In this document: piece after piece, positions 30,146 through 42,449 of the stretch | Numbering within the stretch: position 1 is the stretch's first letter | Layout: each line of letters starts with the position of its first letter | Source: Carettochelys insculpta | Lineage: Eukaryota > Chordata > Testudines > Carettochelyidae | DNA length: 64,000 nt | Assembly (NCBI RefSeq): GCF_033958435.1 | Contig: NC_134139.1 | Coordinates: 209,683,501-209,747,500 of the forward strand | Direction: 5' to 3' | Program-made: the position numbers and the translations under genes | Notes under the pieces: generated by a model | What the model was told of the DNA's origin: nothing | The model's database searches: none | The model's input: the letters and a program-made list of their open reading frames with translations, nothing else

Positions 30146-33100
30146 GTAAGTTGATTTCAGTGTGCAGTTAATATAACTCGGCACGCGGGGGGGCGGTGTC
30201 TGCATGAAAACACAACTGTTGTAAATAAACCACGCATTATTTTTTTCTTGCTGGCTAGTGTAATGTCGCTGCTATGGGGGTCTTTCTTGTTTTTAAAATT
30301 CCAAACCAGACCTCCTCAGTTCCCAAGAGAGCATGTTCTTAATAAAGTACTGTGAGCTTGTTTTTCTTCACTTTGGAATTAAGTGTATTGCCTTGAGAAC
30401 ATGTCCAGTGAGATTTTTAAGAGAAGTGCATGGTCAGCCAGATTGAAAAGGCAGGTTCTCAGCTTGTTTTATCCCATCTTCTGACAGTTTCTCTGGAGTA
30501 TTTTACTAGCTTTCTTGTCTCTTGAATAACCTGGAATTTGCCTGTTTTGCCATGTACAAGTCCATGCATGAAAACTAATTTTGATACTCTACGCATTGCT
30601 TCGTGTCATGTAGCTTTGATACAGTCTCACTAGACTAGTCTGTTCTGGGCTCACTTTAAATGAAATGTGCAAACTATTCAGACAAGAATGCATTGGCTTT
30701 GTTATTACTATCAGTTTTCCTCCTACTAAACCTGAAATACAGTGTTAACTTTGTGATCCACTCCAGAGGGAGCCCTTTTTCTTTTGTGAGGAACAGCCTT
30801 ATTGTCAGTTATTTTTCTGTTCTGCACAGGCGTTCAGCACACCCCAACTGTTCTTGTCTATCCCCGTAGAATTACGAAGATTGAGCCTGTGTTCACCGTG
30901 GTTGTTTATCTGCCATGTCTACCTTACACAGCTTGAAAATATTCAGATAACTGTGTGCAGCTTCTCTCTATAAAGCCTCTTAGCCACACTCCATCAGTAA
31001 GGTGGTGGAATTGACCCCTGAGGGCTCCTGGGAGACTCATATTAAAATTCCATCAACAAATTGGAGGGAAGGGTCTGGTGATTTCCCTCGTTGAACTGAA
31101 GTTCGTTCCTCTCTATATCCAACTAAAGCATCCCATTCAAAGGTGTGTCCCTGAGGCTCATGAAAATTCCATTGCAAAACAAATGATTAATTTTAGGAGT
31201 GGGCCAGATTGCACCAAGTAACAGACATGTATAGAATATTTCTTATGGGGGAGAAGAACCCCCAGTGATCCAGATAAGTCTGTACTCTTCTCCCCCATCA
31301 AATTTCACAAGCTAGACATTGCCAGACACTATAATTATGGCCGGGATAATTTTCAGAAATAAACATTTCCATGAAAGCGTGGCATTTGTTTTCCCAGCGC
31401 TTGCCTCTGTCTGGGGGAGGAGGGGTTGTGTGCTTGTGTCAGCTTTGTGGAAGTAGTTGGTTTACCAGCTCTTGAGAGTACCATCCAGTGTGGTGTTTAT
31501 AGTAGGTAAGTATTTTGTGCCTACTAAGCTAGCAGAAGCCTTGCCACATTCATGTACTGGAAGTGAATTTGTAAAATCATCTAGTTTAATACATGGCTTT
31601 ACTTTGGTTTAGGGTCTTTGGTTCAGGCCTCAGATCTTGCGTGAGGCCCAGAGCTCCAGGCTCTCTCTCTACCAAAATTATGGAAACTCATTATAGGTTG
31701 AATATAAAACAAATGAAGAGATTCCCCAAGTTTTCTTTCCTACTGTCTGAATTACACATGTCCTAGGATAATGTATTTATCAGAGGCTAAGAGAGGAAAT
31801 TTGGGAGGCAGGAGGCCTCTTACTAAAATGTTAACAGCACTTACTTCACTCCATAGTACTGGAGCTTTGGAATGTGTGGTTTCTGAGGCAACAAGGATAT
31901 GAAACAGCAGTAACCAAACTTAGACCAATCAAAGGCTACATTTGTAATCTCTGTTGAATAAATTTGAGTTTTGTGCCTGGTGTGCAGGAGTGGAAGCAAC
32001 TTGCAGCTGCCTCATCTGTAATACAAAGATGCAGCCTGGAAAAAACCTACAATTTCCGGCATGCATTGCTCTGCTTTGATCCAAGCCACTCAAATGAGGA
32101 CCCCACATATTGTCTACCAAGCCCAGTAATTTTCAGTAAGATGGAGGTGGTCACAGTACTTCTTCACAGTGATGGGCTGAGGCACAGGGCAGCTCCCATC
32201 CTGACGGTAGAACTCGCGAGGCTATATACTGGCCTCTCTGCTAATTCAGCAAATTTACTGTTAACCATTTATTTTAAGTATTCAAATAATTACAATGCTC
32301 AAGAATAGAAGGGCTGACAGAATGGCAGCACGCAGCTTAAAGGGGAACAGCTTGTAATCTAGTCAGTTTCAACACGTAAGTTTAAATTGGCTTCAGGCAC
32401 TTCATTTACCCTGAGCTGCTCTAACCATTCTGTTAGTTTTGCAATCACAATGTCTTTGCCATCCCTCTGGGGTCATATGTAAGACCCTCACAAACAGGAA
32501 GACTGATTGTCCATATTCACAGTGGTGTCAACTGTACAAAATAAGCTGAAAAGAGGCAGAGTGAGATTTTTCCCTATAGCATTGAGTTGTAACTATCTTA
32601 GATGGCGGTTGTCATAAAACTAAGTCAAAAAATGTCATACAGAAGTGTGATTTTTAAGTTGGCAGTGTCCCTTTAAGGGGAAAGACTAATGACACAGGTA
32701 GGCATCCTTCAAACATTATGCAAAGTGGTCATTCCACACAACTTTCCGGAGTCAGTTGCCTCTGTTGCTAATGACATTTTGTCCCCCATGTACTCTGAAT
32801 ATAGTTTGAAATTGGCATGACTTTGTTCAAAGTTATATTTTTCAAACCTTTTCCTCACTGAGAACTATGCCTAATGCCAAGTTTCGCTGCCAAACTGCTG
32901 CCATTTTTAACACAGTTCTGTACAAAAGAAGTGTGGCTAAAACTGTTATCTTTGGAACTCAAAAATGGATTAAAAACATCTCTCTAGAACTGATTTCTAT
33001 GCAAAGTGATGGTGGTACTATAGTTTTATCCTGGACTGTTTAGTGAGACTCCTGCCCTGGTCATGCTAAAAGGGTCACGTGTAATTGGAGATCTAAAGAC

Positions 33101-36100
33101 TTATGAGACGCATTTTATCCTAGAAGTATTATTTATTTTTCCAGTTTGATTCTAATAATGTCAAAACACAGCAGCAGCAGGAGTCTTTGGGAAAGGGTTT
33201 TGTATGTTTGTGTGTTTTTGGTCTCTTGTTCCTCTCACAAAATGTGTTTCTACAGTGAACAGGATCACAGTGAAATGTTAAAACCCTGTGGCAGGTAGAC
33301 TGATAAATTTCCCTTTTTTCACTTCCAAAACAAAATGGTTATTAACAATGTTGTCATTTTTTAAAAAGTTGTACGAATAAAAACAGTCCCCATCCCTACC
33401 CTTCTACTAAAAGTTTCAGGCTCTTAGTTTTTATAGGATGTGTAGTGATTTGAAACTTCCACAGCAAACACCTAAGATAGTATGGTCGTAACAGAGGGTA
33501 GGGGTGGGCAGAGGCTGCTGGGCTGGAAAGGCTCTTTGATCTGGGTCAATCCTGTGGCAGACAGAAACAGCAGCTCTCAAGCAGTACATCCTATTGTCCT
33601 CTAAGAATTATTCTTGTGCTCTCTTTGTACTGGTTCCATCTCGCACCCCAGCAACCTGCTGCCTAGTCATAGGTACGTGCATAAAAACAGGCCTGCTCCA
33701 TGGTGAGGTAATGGAGCTTTGTTACTGGAATCTCTGTGAGGGAGGACATCGTGTGAAGGAGATTAATATTACACACTCTAAAGAATTACATAACCAATTG
33801 CTTTTTGAAAAAATATCATAATAAAATGTGACTTTTGTAATAGACAATTCGATTGTACACCAGTCTGTTAACATGGTTAGATTTTGCTCTGTGCATATCC
33901 TTCCACTAGCCTATGTAGGTTAAATCTGCAAATGACATTCTGGGTCAAATTACATCCTAGGCCATTAATAGCAAGTTTTGTTACCTGTATACGTCTGAAT
34001 GTGTAACACCATTGTTTAAGGATTCAGATTAGTTGTACTTTCTGCAATATGCTCTACCTGGCTGTGAGGACTTAGAATTTGGAGATTTCTAGGTCTCCTA
34101 TTTCTAGCCCAGTCCAGGTCCATTGTAACAAGACATTTGCTATAAGCATGGTTCCTAATGGTTTCATTGAATGGAAATGCCTAGCAGAGCTTCCTTTGTT
34201 GGCTGACTCAGCAGAGGCCACAAACTGAATTAGACACAAAAACTGAACTTGCATCCCATAGAGACTGTCCCTTTATCAGTAGAGTTGCTCATTATAATTA
34301 TCATGGTGCAGGTCTGACCTCGCAGCCAAGAGTGATGTCAGCAAGGCATATTCATCCTCTGGCAGCGTGAGTCATTGAATACTCATCCCCTGAGAGTGAC
34401 AGTGCCTTTTGTTGCTCCCTCGCTGGGCTGGTGACCACACACTTGATGCATTATATGTGTCACAGACAGATAATGGTAATACGTCAACCCAACAAGCTGC
34501 GAGGACTCAGTATGGAACAGAACATAGTGACATCACTCCCTACGCCAAGTCACAGCTCACTTTGAGGAGAGTAGACTTGCTTAGGACACAGAGAGCAACA
34601 AGGAGGGAAAGAAAGGGCACAACATACCATCTGACAACTCTCTCCTGCAAGACTGCACCCATCGCTTTTGTGGAAATGTCTGTAGGGCACTCAAAGAATC
34701 ACCAGTGAAGCCCCTTGGCAGACAACATTAGTGCATTGAGGGACAGCCAAAGAAGAAGAGTTCATTATTTATAGTTACTGCAGAGAAATCAATACTAAGT
34801 GCTTTTTTATAGATATCCAGAACACTCTCCTGCTGGTCATTATGCAAGCATGGGGGACTAATCACAGCCACATGAAAAATATCTGGACCTAGCATTGGTT
34901 TATATGGCACATGGCCCTTATTAATAGTGATAAGGAACTGTCAGCTCATGAAATCCATTTCACTGGGGAAAGGGTTGCTAGCACATGACAGCTATTTGAA
35001 GCTAGTTTCATCATCTGTGCAGTGTATTGCTCTCTTTTGGGTCTTCCTCTTGCAAGGTGCTCTCTCGCTTTCTACCTCATATGTAATCTCCTTTTGTAGC
35101 AGGTCCTGGATCACAAGTCTGGATTAACCACTAGGCTCCTATCAATTAGACCTTACTGGTCAGGCAGGGGGCAGGCCAGGGCCAGGTGCAAGTGGGGATG
35201 TGAGCGTGCTCACATCATGTACCTCTGACGAAGCTCTTCTGCCAGCAATACAGACAAAGCAGTCCCCCCCCCTTTGGCTCAGAAGGAGCTCAGCTGGCTG
35301 CCAGCAGCCTGGTTGCTTCTGTTCCCTCTGGTATGCGACCCCCATGCTGCAAGAACACATTGCCAGGTATCCGATTAACAGTGGTGACTGGACAATAAAC
35401 GCCAGTTACTATGGGAACCCATGGCAACTGTGGGTGTAATTTTGAGCGGGCATTTCCCACATCCCACCAGCTCCCTCTCCCTCATTTTCCTGCACTCTGC
35501 TTAGCTATGAGGGAAGGACAAAGCTTCCTCCAGGCTGACAGGCAGCTCTGGAATTCTACCTTTTGGGTCCTCGGCCCTATCACTGTCATCTTCTATGTGT
35601 GATGGATCCATTTCTGGGCAATTGGTGAGTGCCCGGGGGCAGTGCAAGGAAGTGGTGGTAGGTGGGGGCTTGTATAGAACCCTCACACACACTGCTGAGC
35701 TCCAGCCAGAACTATTCCCCCTCCCCCCTCCCATGTATGAGGAACGTATTCCCACACGTTTAAAAAGAAAACACCCCATTCTGGATATCAGCACTTCAAC
35801 TTTTACAGTGCTTTCCATCGAGGGGCTTCAGGTTTATGATGCCTTGTGTTCAATGTTGGACTGAACTGTACTGAAAATCAAAGAAATACAGTTTTTTATG
35901 TATTTATCTCTGAGATACACAAGCAATGGAGTTCTTTCCTCATGCTCAGCCTAGTTCCAGGGTCCAAGGCAGCTTTGTACTTTTAAGGGGTTTCAAAAGC
36001 AAGGGGAAGGCTCACCACACAGTGTTGTAGAGTTCTCCCTTCACAGGCTGTCCCCCAGGGATTTTAAATTCCCTTGTTAACAGTCTAGGCTAGAAAGACT

Positions 36101-37009
36101 GGCTGACAGTTCTGAGACAGAGTTGTGTCCATTTGCTGTGTCTCCAGCAGTTCAATCGATCATAAAAGTACCTCACATGATTACTTTTGAGTTTGATTCC
36201 AGAAACTTAAAGCTAAACTTGAAGTTAGCCCTCATTTTTGAGCCCCAGCTCAAACTAACTTCTTTCCCAAGTTGAAAATGGTATGTAAACATGGAGCAAG
36301 TCTGATCTGAGAAGAGAAGGAGAACAAAGGTCAATTCCTGTTGACAGTTTCACGCTTGTGGCCTTACTGACTTCAGGCCAGGGTCTGGGAGAAAAGGGTT
36401 GTGTGCAAGAATAGATTTTGAGCCTTTCTGCTTTATTATACCTCAGTAAGCAGCATCTCATTCACTTTGCTCCCCTAAACTCTGTGCACTCTAAGGGAAA
36501 ATATAATCACGGTCTGCATTTTGTTGGATCTTATACCAGCCTAGTAAATAGCAGATCCGATGGGTGTCACTACATCAGCCTTGGTTGGACTATTTTGAAA
36601 GATCCTTAATAGGTCTTTTAAGATGGTGATTTTCTATGAAGTCTTTTTGTTCCATGGGACAGAGAACAAAACAAGGAATCTCTGTTTTGTCAACTCCCAG
36701 TCATTTAAAAGCTGACAGGCTTTAGATTAAGTTTATTTAATGTTTGTACACTGATTTTGAAGAACTAACACAGTACAAAAGTGCTAATATTATGACCTGG
36801 GCAGCCATCGAAAGATCTGTGTCACATCTAGCCATTTCCTTACAGCCAGCTTAAAGCAAACAAATGCAAACTATAGCTGGTGCACTGCACTCAGAACTCA
36901 TGCACAGAACACAGAACTAAAATGTGAAATTGCATAATTACTAATTGTGGTTTGTAAACTATCCTTTAAATCATCTTCTACATCAAATAACTGAAAGACA
37001 GCTCATGAG
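30146..37009. other. Long repeat-poor intron
   Basis: I recognise no LINE, DIRS, Penelope or inverted-repeat element over nearly 7 kb, unlike the flanks. No dystrobrevin exon (expected text of the type 'ATGSPHTSPTHGG' or 'RRNLRNDLL') was seen. Open frames at 31964, 34409 and 35595 lack splice context and homology. An X-box-like palindrome is noted at 35405-35428. Confidence 0.5.
35405..35428. promoter_or_regulatory. Overlapping X-box-like palindromes
   Basis: GTTACTATGGGAAC overlaps GAACCCATGGCAAC. Both resemble the RFX-factor X-box (GTNRCC, 0-3 bases, RGYAAC), each with a mismatch. No promoter context is visible. Confidence 0.25.
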
Positions 37010-39450
37010 ACACCAGTCTTTAAAAAGTGCTCTAGAGACCATCCTGACAATTACAAACCTGTAAGTCTAACAACTGTACCAAGCAAATTAGTTGAAACAA
37101 TAGTAAAGAACAGAATTGTCAGACACATGGATGATCATAATTTGTTGGGGGAAAGTCAACATGGTTCCTGTAGAGGGAAATCATGCCTCCCTACTCTACT
37201 AGCATTCTTTGCAGGAATCAGCAGGCATGTGGACAAGAGGAATCCAGGGGATATTAATGTACTTAGATTTCCAGAAAGCATTTGACAAGGTCCCTCCTCA
37301 AATACTCTTAAGTAAACTAAGTTGTCATGGGATAAGAGAGATGGTCCTCTCATGGACTGATAGCTGATTAAAAGACAGGAAACAAAGAGTAGGAATAAAT
37401 GGTCAGTTTTCAGAATGGAGAGGAGTAAATAGTGGTGTCCCATGGGGTCCATACTGGAACCAACCTTATTCAACATATTTATAAATGATTTCAAGAAAGG
37501 GGTAAAAAGTGAAGTGGCAAAATTAGCAGATGGTACTGAACTGCTCAAGATAGTTAGGTCCAAAGCAGACTATGAAGACCTTTAAAATGATCTCACAAAA
37601 TTAGGTGACTGGGCAACAAAATGGAAGGTGAATTTTAATGTTGATAAATGCAATGTAATGCATATTGGGAAACATAATCCTAAATGTACATACAAAATGA
37701 TGGGAACTAAATTAGCAGTTATCACTCGAGAGAGATCTTGGAGTCATTGTGGATAGTTCTCTGAACTCATCCACTCAATGTGAAGCAGCAGTCAAAAAAT
37801 CAGACAGATTGTTAGGAATCTTTTTAAAAGAGAGCAAGAATGAGACAAAGAATATCTTATTGATGCTGTGTAAATCATGATATGCCCACATGCTGAATGC
37901 TTTGTGCAGATGTGGACGTCTCATCTCAAAAGAATATTATCTGGGCATTGGAAAAAGTTGAGAAAAGAGCAATAAAATTATTATGGATTTGGAATGGCTA
38001 CCATATGAAGCCAGATTAAATATACTGGGACTTTTCAGTTTAGAAAAGAGGAGACTGAAGGGGAATATGTTCAACATATTTATCAATGACCTGGATGAGG
38101 GGTTGGATTGCACCCACAGCAAGTTTGCGGATGACACTAAGCTAGGGGGAGAGGTAGATACGCTGGAGGGTAGGGACAGGGTCCAGACTGACTTAAACAA
38201 ATTGCAAGACTGGGCTGCAAGAAATCTGATGAGGTTCAATAAGGACAAGTGCAGAGCACTGCACTTGGCCCAGAAGAATCCCAAGCATTGTTACAGTTTG
38301 GGGTCCGACTGGCTCAGCAGAAGTTCTGCAGAAAAGGACCTAGGAGTTGTAGTGGACGAGAAGCTGGACATGAGTCAACAGTGTGCTGTTGTAGCCAGGA
38401 AAGATAATGGCATATTAGGTTGCATCAAGAGGAGTGTTGCCAGGAGACCCAGAGAAGTGATTATTCCTCTTTATTTGGCTTTAGTGAGGCCACATCTGGA
38501 GTACTGTGTCCAGTTCCGGGCCCCCAGTTATAGGAAGGATGTGGATACACTGGAGAGGGTCCAGCAGAGGGTGACCAAAATAATTAGGGGGCTGGAGCAT
38601 ATGACTTATGAAGAAAGGTTGAGGGAATTGGGACTCGTTAGTCTGCAGAAGAGAAGACGGGGGGCAGGACTTGATAACAGCCTTCAACTTACTGAAGGGA
38701 GGTTGCAAAGAGGCTGGAGAGAGGTTGTTCACAGTGGTCATGGATGGCAGAACACAGAACAATGGTCTCAAGTTGCGGTTGGAAAGGTCCAGGTTGAACA
38801 TTAGGAAAAACTTGTTCACTGGGAGGGTGGTGAAGGAATGGAACAGTCTACTCAGGGAAGTAGTAGAGTCTCCATCCCTGGAGGTGTTTAAGTCTCGCCT
38901 CGACAAAGCCCTGGCTGGGCTGATCTGATGGGTTTGGTCCTGCTTAGAGTAGGGGGCTGGACTTGATGGCTTTTTTAGGTCTCTTCCAGCTCTATTGTTT
39001 TATGATTCTATGATATGATGGAGGTCTATGAAATCATAACTGTCGTTGAGAAAGTAAATAAGGAAAAGGTATTTACTTGTTCCCATAACACAAGAACGAG
39101 GGGGTCAGCAAATGAAATTAGTAGGGATCAGGTTCAGAAACAACAACCTGTGAAACTCTTTGCCACAGGATCTTGTGAAGACAAGGACTTTAGCAGGGTT
39201 CAGCAAAGAGCTAGATAAATTCATCGAGAACCGATCCATAAATGGCTATTAGCCAGGATGGGTAGAAATGGCGTCCATAGCCTCTGTTTGTCAGAAGCTG
39301 GGAATGGGCGACGGGAGGAATCACGTGATGATTCCCTATTCTGTTCATTCCTGTGGGACGCATGGCATTGGACACTGTCTGAAGACAGAGCACTGGGCTA
39401 GATGGCCCTTTGGTCTGAGCCAGTGTGGCATCTCGTGTTCCTATTCTTAA
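37010..39450 (+). mobile_element. CR1-like LINE interrupted by a younger CR1
   Basis: The outer copy starts with RT text equivalent to 'NYKPVSLTTVPSKLVETIVK' (about 37047-37105). It runs through 'GKSCLPTLLAFFAG' and 'NPKCTYKMMGTKLAV', and stops at about 38068. It resumes at about 39014 with 'gaggtctatgaaatcataac' and ends near 39448 with the family's 3' tail. A sister copy at 2390-2450 reads straight through the same point, which proves the interruption. The frame is broken many times. Confidence 0.85.
38069..39013 (+). mobile_element. Younger 5'-truncated CR1 insertion
   Basis: About 945 bp start within the RT domain and run through the C-terminus to the CR1 3' end with its ATTCTATGA-type tail at 38992-39013. 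The frame to 38804 is open and includes 'INDLDEGLDC', the FADD active-site motif in '[11 protein letters not shown]', 'LMRFNKDKCRALHLA' and '[11 protein letters not shown]'. Around 38660 the family text shifts frame and continues in another frame to 38928. CR1 copies replicate by target-primed reverse transcription and are usually 5'-truncated, as here. It lacks the endonuclease and the start of RT, so it is dead on arrival. Confidence 0.9.
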
Positions 39451-39504
39451 ACCTCTTGACATGTCAGAGCTGCTGATCATGCAGTCTAGAATAGACAGTT
39501 CTGT

Positions 39505-39565
39505 CGTGTGCAGGGAATTGGACTAGATGACTTCAAGTTCCCTTCCAGTTCTGTGAGTCTCAGTA
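39505..39565 (+). mobile_element. CR1-like 3'-end scrap
   Basis: 'gggaattggactagatgact' followed by 'tcccttccagttctgtgag' is the sense 3' end of a CR1-type LINE. Only about 60 bp remain. Confidence 0.6.
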
Positions 39566-39569
39566 GGGG

Positions 39570-42449
39570 TGAGCTTGGGGACAGAGTGGCCTGATGTAAT
39601 GAATCCCTGGAGGTTAACTACACAAACTGGGTATCATCCCACAAACAGTATTTGGGTTCCATGTGAAAGCATTGTCCTCGGCCAGTGTAACACAATGTCA
39701 TCCCATGTAACTTTCCCACTATTCCTTTCTCTGCTTTAGTGGATTTAAAACCTGAGTAGTTTTCTTTTACATACAGTCAGAGTGAGATAGGGTATGCAAT
39801 ACAGAGCCCATAGCTAGGGGCAAACACCTGCAGGGCTTGGCTTTGCACCTTGGTGAAGTGGAGGATGAGGGTAGACGCACAAGTTTTGAAAGGTGAGCAG
39901 GATGGGGGAATGTCACAGTGTTCATCCTCATAGAGGCCTAAGAGAAGGACAGTGTAGAATCAGTCACTCATGACTTTGCCATAGCTTAAACTAAGGAGAA
40001 ACATGTTTGGGGAACTGCACATAGTGACAGTAGAATATACATGTTAACTTTATGTAAATCTGTAGATAGCTAAATTTTAGAAGACTTTTTTTGCAATATT
40101 TAATTCATATTTATGCGTTTCTCTCCCATTAGCCCTTTTAGGTCCCTCATTACCTTAATCTGGCCCTGCTTACACATCTTGCAAAAGCACGTAACATGTA
40201 GCAGAATTACCTCGCTGTGGTCTAAAATAGTACAATAATCTGTTGGAATACAAACTACTCTACTACCAACTGAACTGTAAAGAAGTATCTTTTTGAGGTG
40301 GATAGCGTCACCCAAGATTACCTACCTTACCCCACCTTGTTCTCTGTTTCCCAGCACTCATGCCCACACTCTCTCTAGACCTGCTGCACTAGCTCAGTGC
40401 AGGACTTACACAAGTGCAGTTTAGTCTGATGACATACCAAAGTGAGTTGCATCTCTCTCTAAGACTGTGAAACAGGGCAATAAATGTTCTGCATTTTGTG
40501 TCAGTCTGAAGATCAGGTCCTGAGCATAACTAGCTGTGTATGGTAGTCCAAAGTTTATCGGAGAGAAACCCAATGTATACTTGGAAGTTTTGCCCTGGGT
40601 GACAGAGACAGTGTCAGCGTGAATGTTGAAGTCATCCAAGCCTGAGTCTTGGGAACTTTTACAATGTGTAAACTAAACCATAGCGCTGTCAGCTTTCCTA
40701 GGAAACCTTCAGTGTGTGTTCTTATCTCCTGGTGTAATTACATTGTTGCAGGGAATTTCTTCTGCATTAGAGGCTGAATAGAAGCAATATGACTGTTTCA
40801 CTAGTGGTTTTCACTTTGTTCATCTAGATTACTAAATGTTCTGTTCCTTATACTAGTTTTTCCTCTTGCTTTGATGACCTAAGATTGTATTCAGACAGAA
40901 AGGACTGGGCTGAAAGACTGATTTTAGGTTTGCATTGGGATGACTAGTTAAAGAAGAATTTTCAGGTCCTTACAATTTCTTTACTTTAATTTATTGGATT
41001 AGCAGCCAGACCTTCCTTCCATTCAAATTCTCTGACTCCTTTTTGGTTTATACCAAATGAGGAGAGTCACAGTGTTTCCCCTGTGTAACTTCTGAAAGGG
41101 TTTCTGCAGTTTGTCAGCAGTATCAGTGTCAGAGGCAACAGAGAGCTCTGTTTTGAATAATACATTATTTCTTCAAGTTCCAGGCAGATTTTGGCTCCTG
41201 AACCACCAAACGTGCATTTGGCACTGGTTTTTGTATGTCCTATGAGACTGCTGGTACCCAAACTTAATGCTGAAGGACAGCACTGCAAGACACAGGTGTG
41301 GCTGTGGTACGTCTTTCTTATTTAATCATGCCAGCTTCAGCCATTTACATGATACCAGTACTGTACTTTATTTTTCTGGCACCAACCTAGACTACAGCAA
41401 CACCGGCTTTGGCATTTTCACTGCAGCATGGAGCTTTCCAAGTGCAGTCCAAAGACTCCGTTATGACTGCATAAAAAGTGGAAGTAAATGTTCCAGGACA
41501 TGACAGAAGCCACGAAGAATTTAAATATTCTCCTGAGTTTTCTATCCTCACGTTTTCTGTTCATTGGCTTCCTCTCCCTTTTCCCAATGAATTCACAAGC
41601 TCCTTGGCCACATGTTTAGAGCTCAGCAAAGTTCCACAGTGCCTGTATCTGGAGTCCTCTTTCGACTCGCTTATCCCTCAACCCAAGGATAAGTTTTTTT
41701 CCCTATAGATAATGTATCCTTTTATTTAGATGATGGATACGTTTAGGATATTATTCAACCGCTATTCTAATTCACTGTTATCTTTTTTCATGTATTTTGA
41801 AGCAGCATCTTTGGCTTTCTTACTGATCATTCCAGTAAATTAAATGATCTGACCAAATCTGTAGTCATTTCCAAAGCTGCCCCATGTAAGAGTCCTGGAG
41901 GAATAGTCCACCTATTTTCCCTTTGTGGTGTTCTGTAAATACTCAAGGGCTCAACTTGGTGTTAGAATTACAGACAAATTCTTCTTCAAAAGAGCCTTAT
42001 TCTAGGAGTTACGTTTCCTAGCCTCTGGCCTGCAGATGCTCATGAAGAGCAGCACAGGTACTAAATTCAGAAAATTCTTGTTACACATAATAAACATTCC
42101 TTTCTCTGGGCTGAAACTGTCTCTGCAGCTCCATGTTGAGGATCATGTATTCTGCCTTGCTTCTGTACTTGTGAAGCCAGACAAATAATTTCTATACTGA
42201 GGATATGTAGAGGTAATATACTAGGATGGTAAGTAGCTTTCTTTTCTCGTGTAAAAACTCAGCTACAGACAATGAAACAGTCATTCATTGAACCTGTGCT
42301 CTCCTGTAGTAAGTGCTTTGGGGTCCATTTCCTCTTCATTGCAGAGGGAGCTCCATCAGACCTTAGAACCATTCTGCCTAGCCAGATTTGCTTGTGGACA
42401 AAGCTGGGAGCAGGCAAGTTGTGACTATTTTGAACCATAGAACTAAAAT
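39570..42449. other. Intron, no recognised feature
   Basis: Nearly 3 kb with no repeat or exon I can name. The small open frames are not supported by splice sites or homology. Confidence 0.45.
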
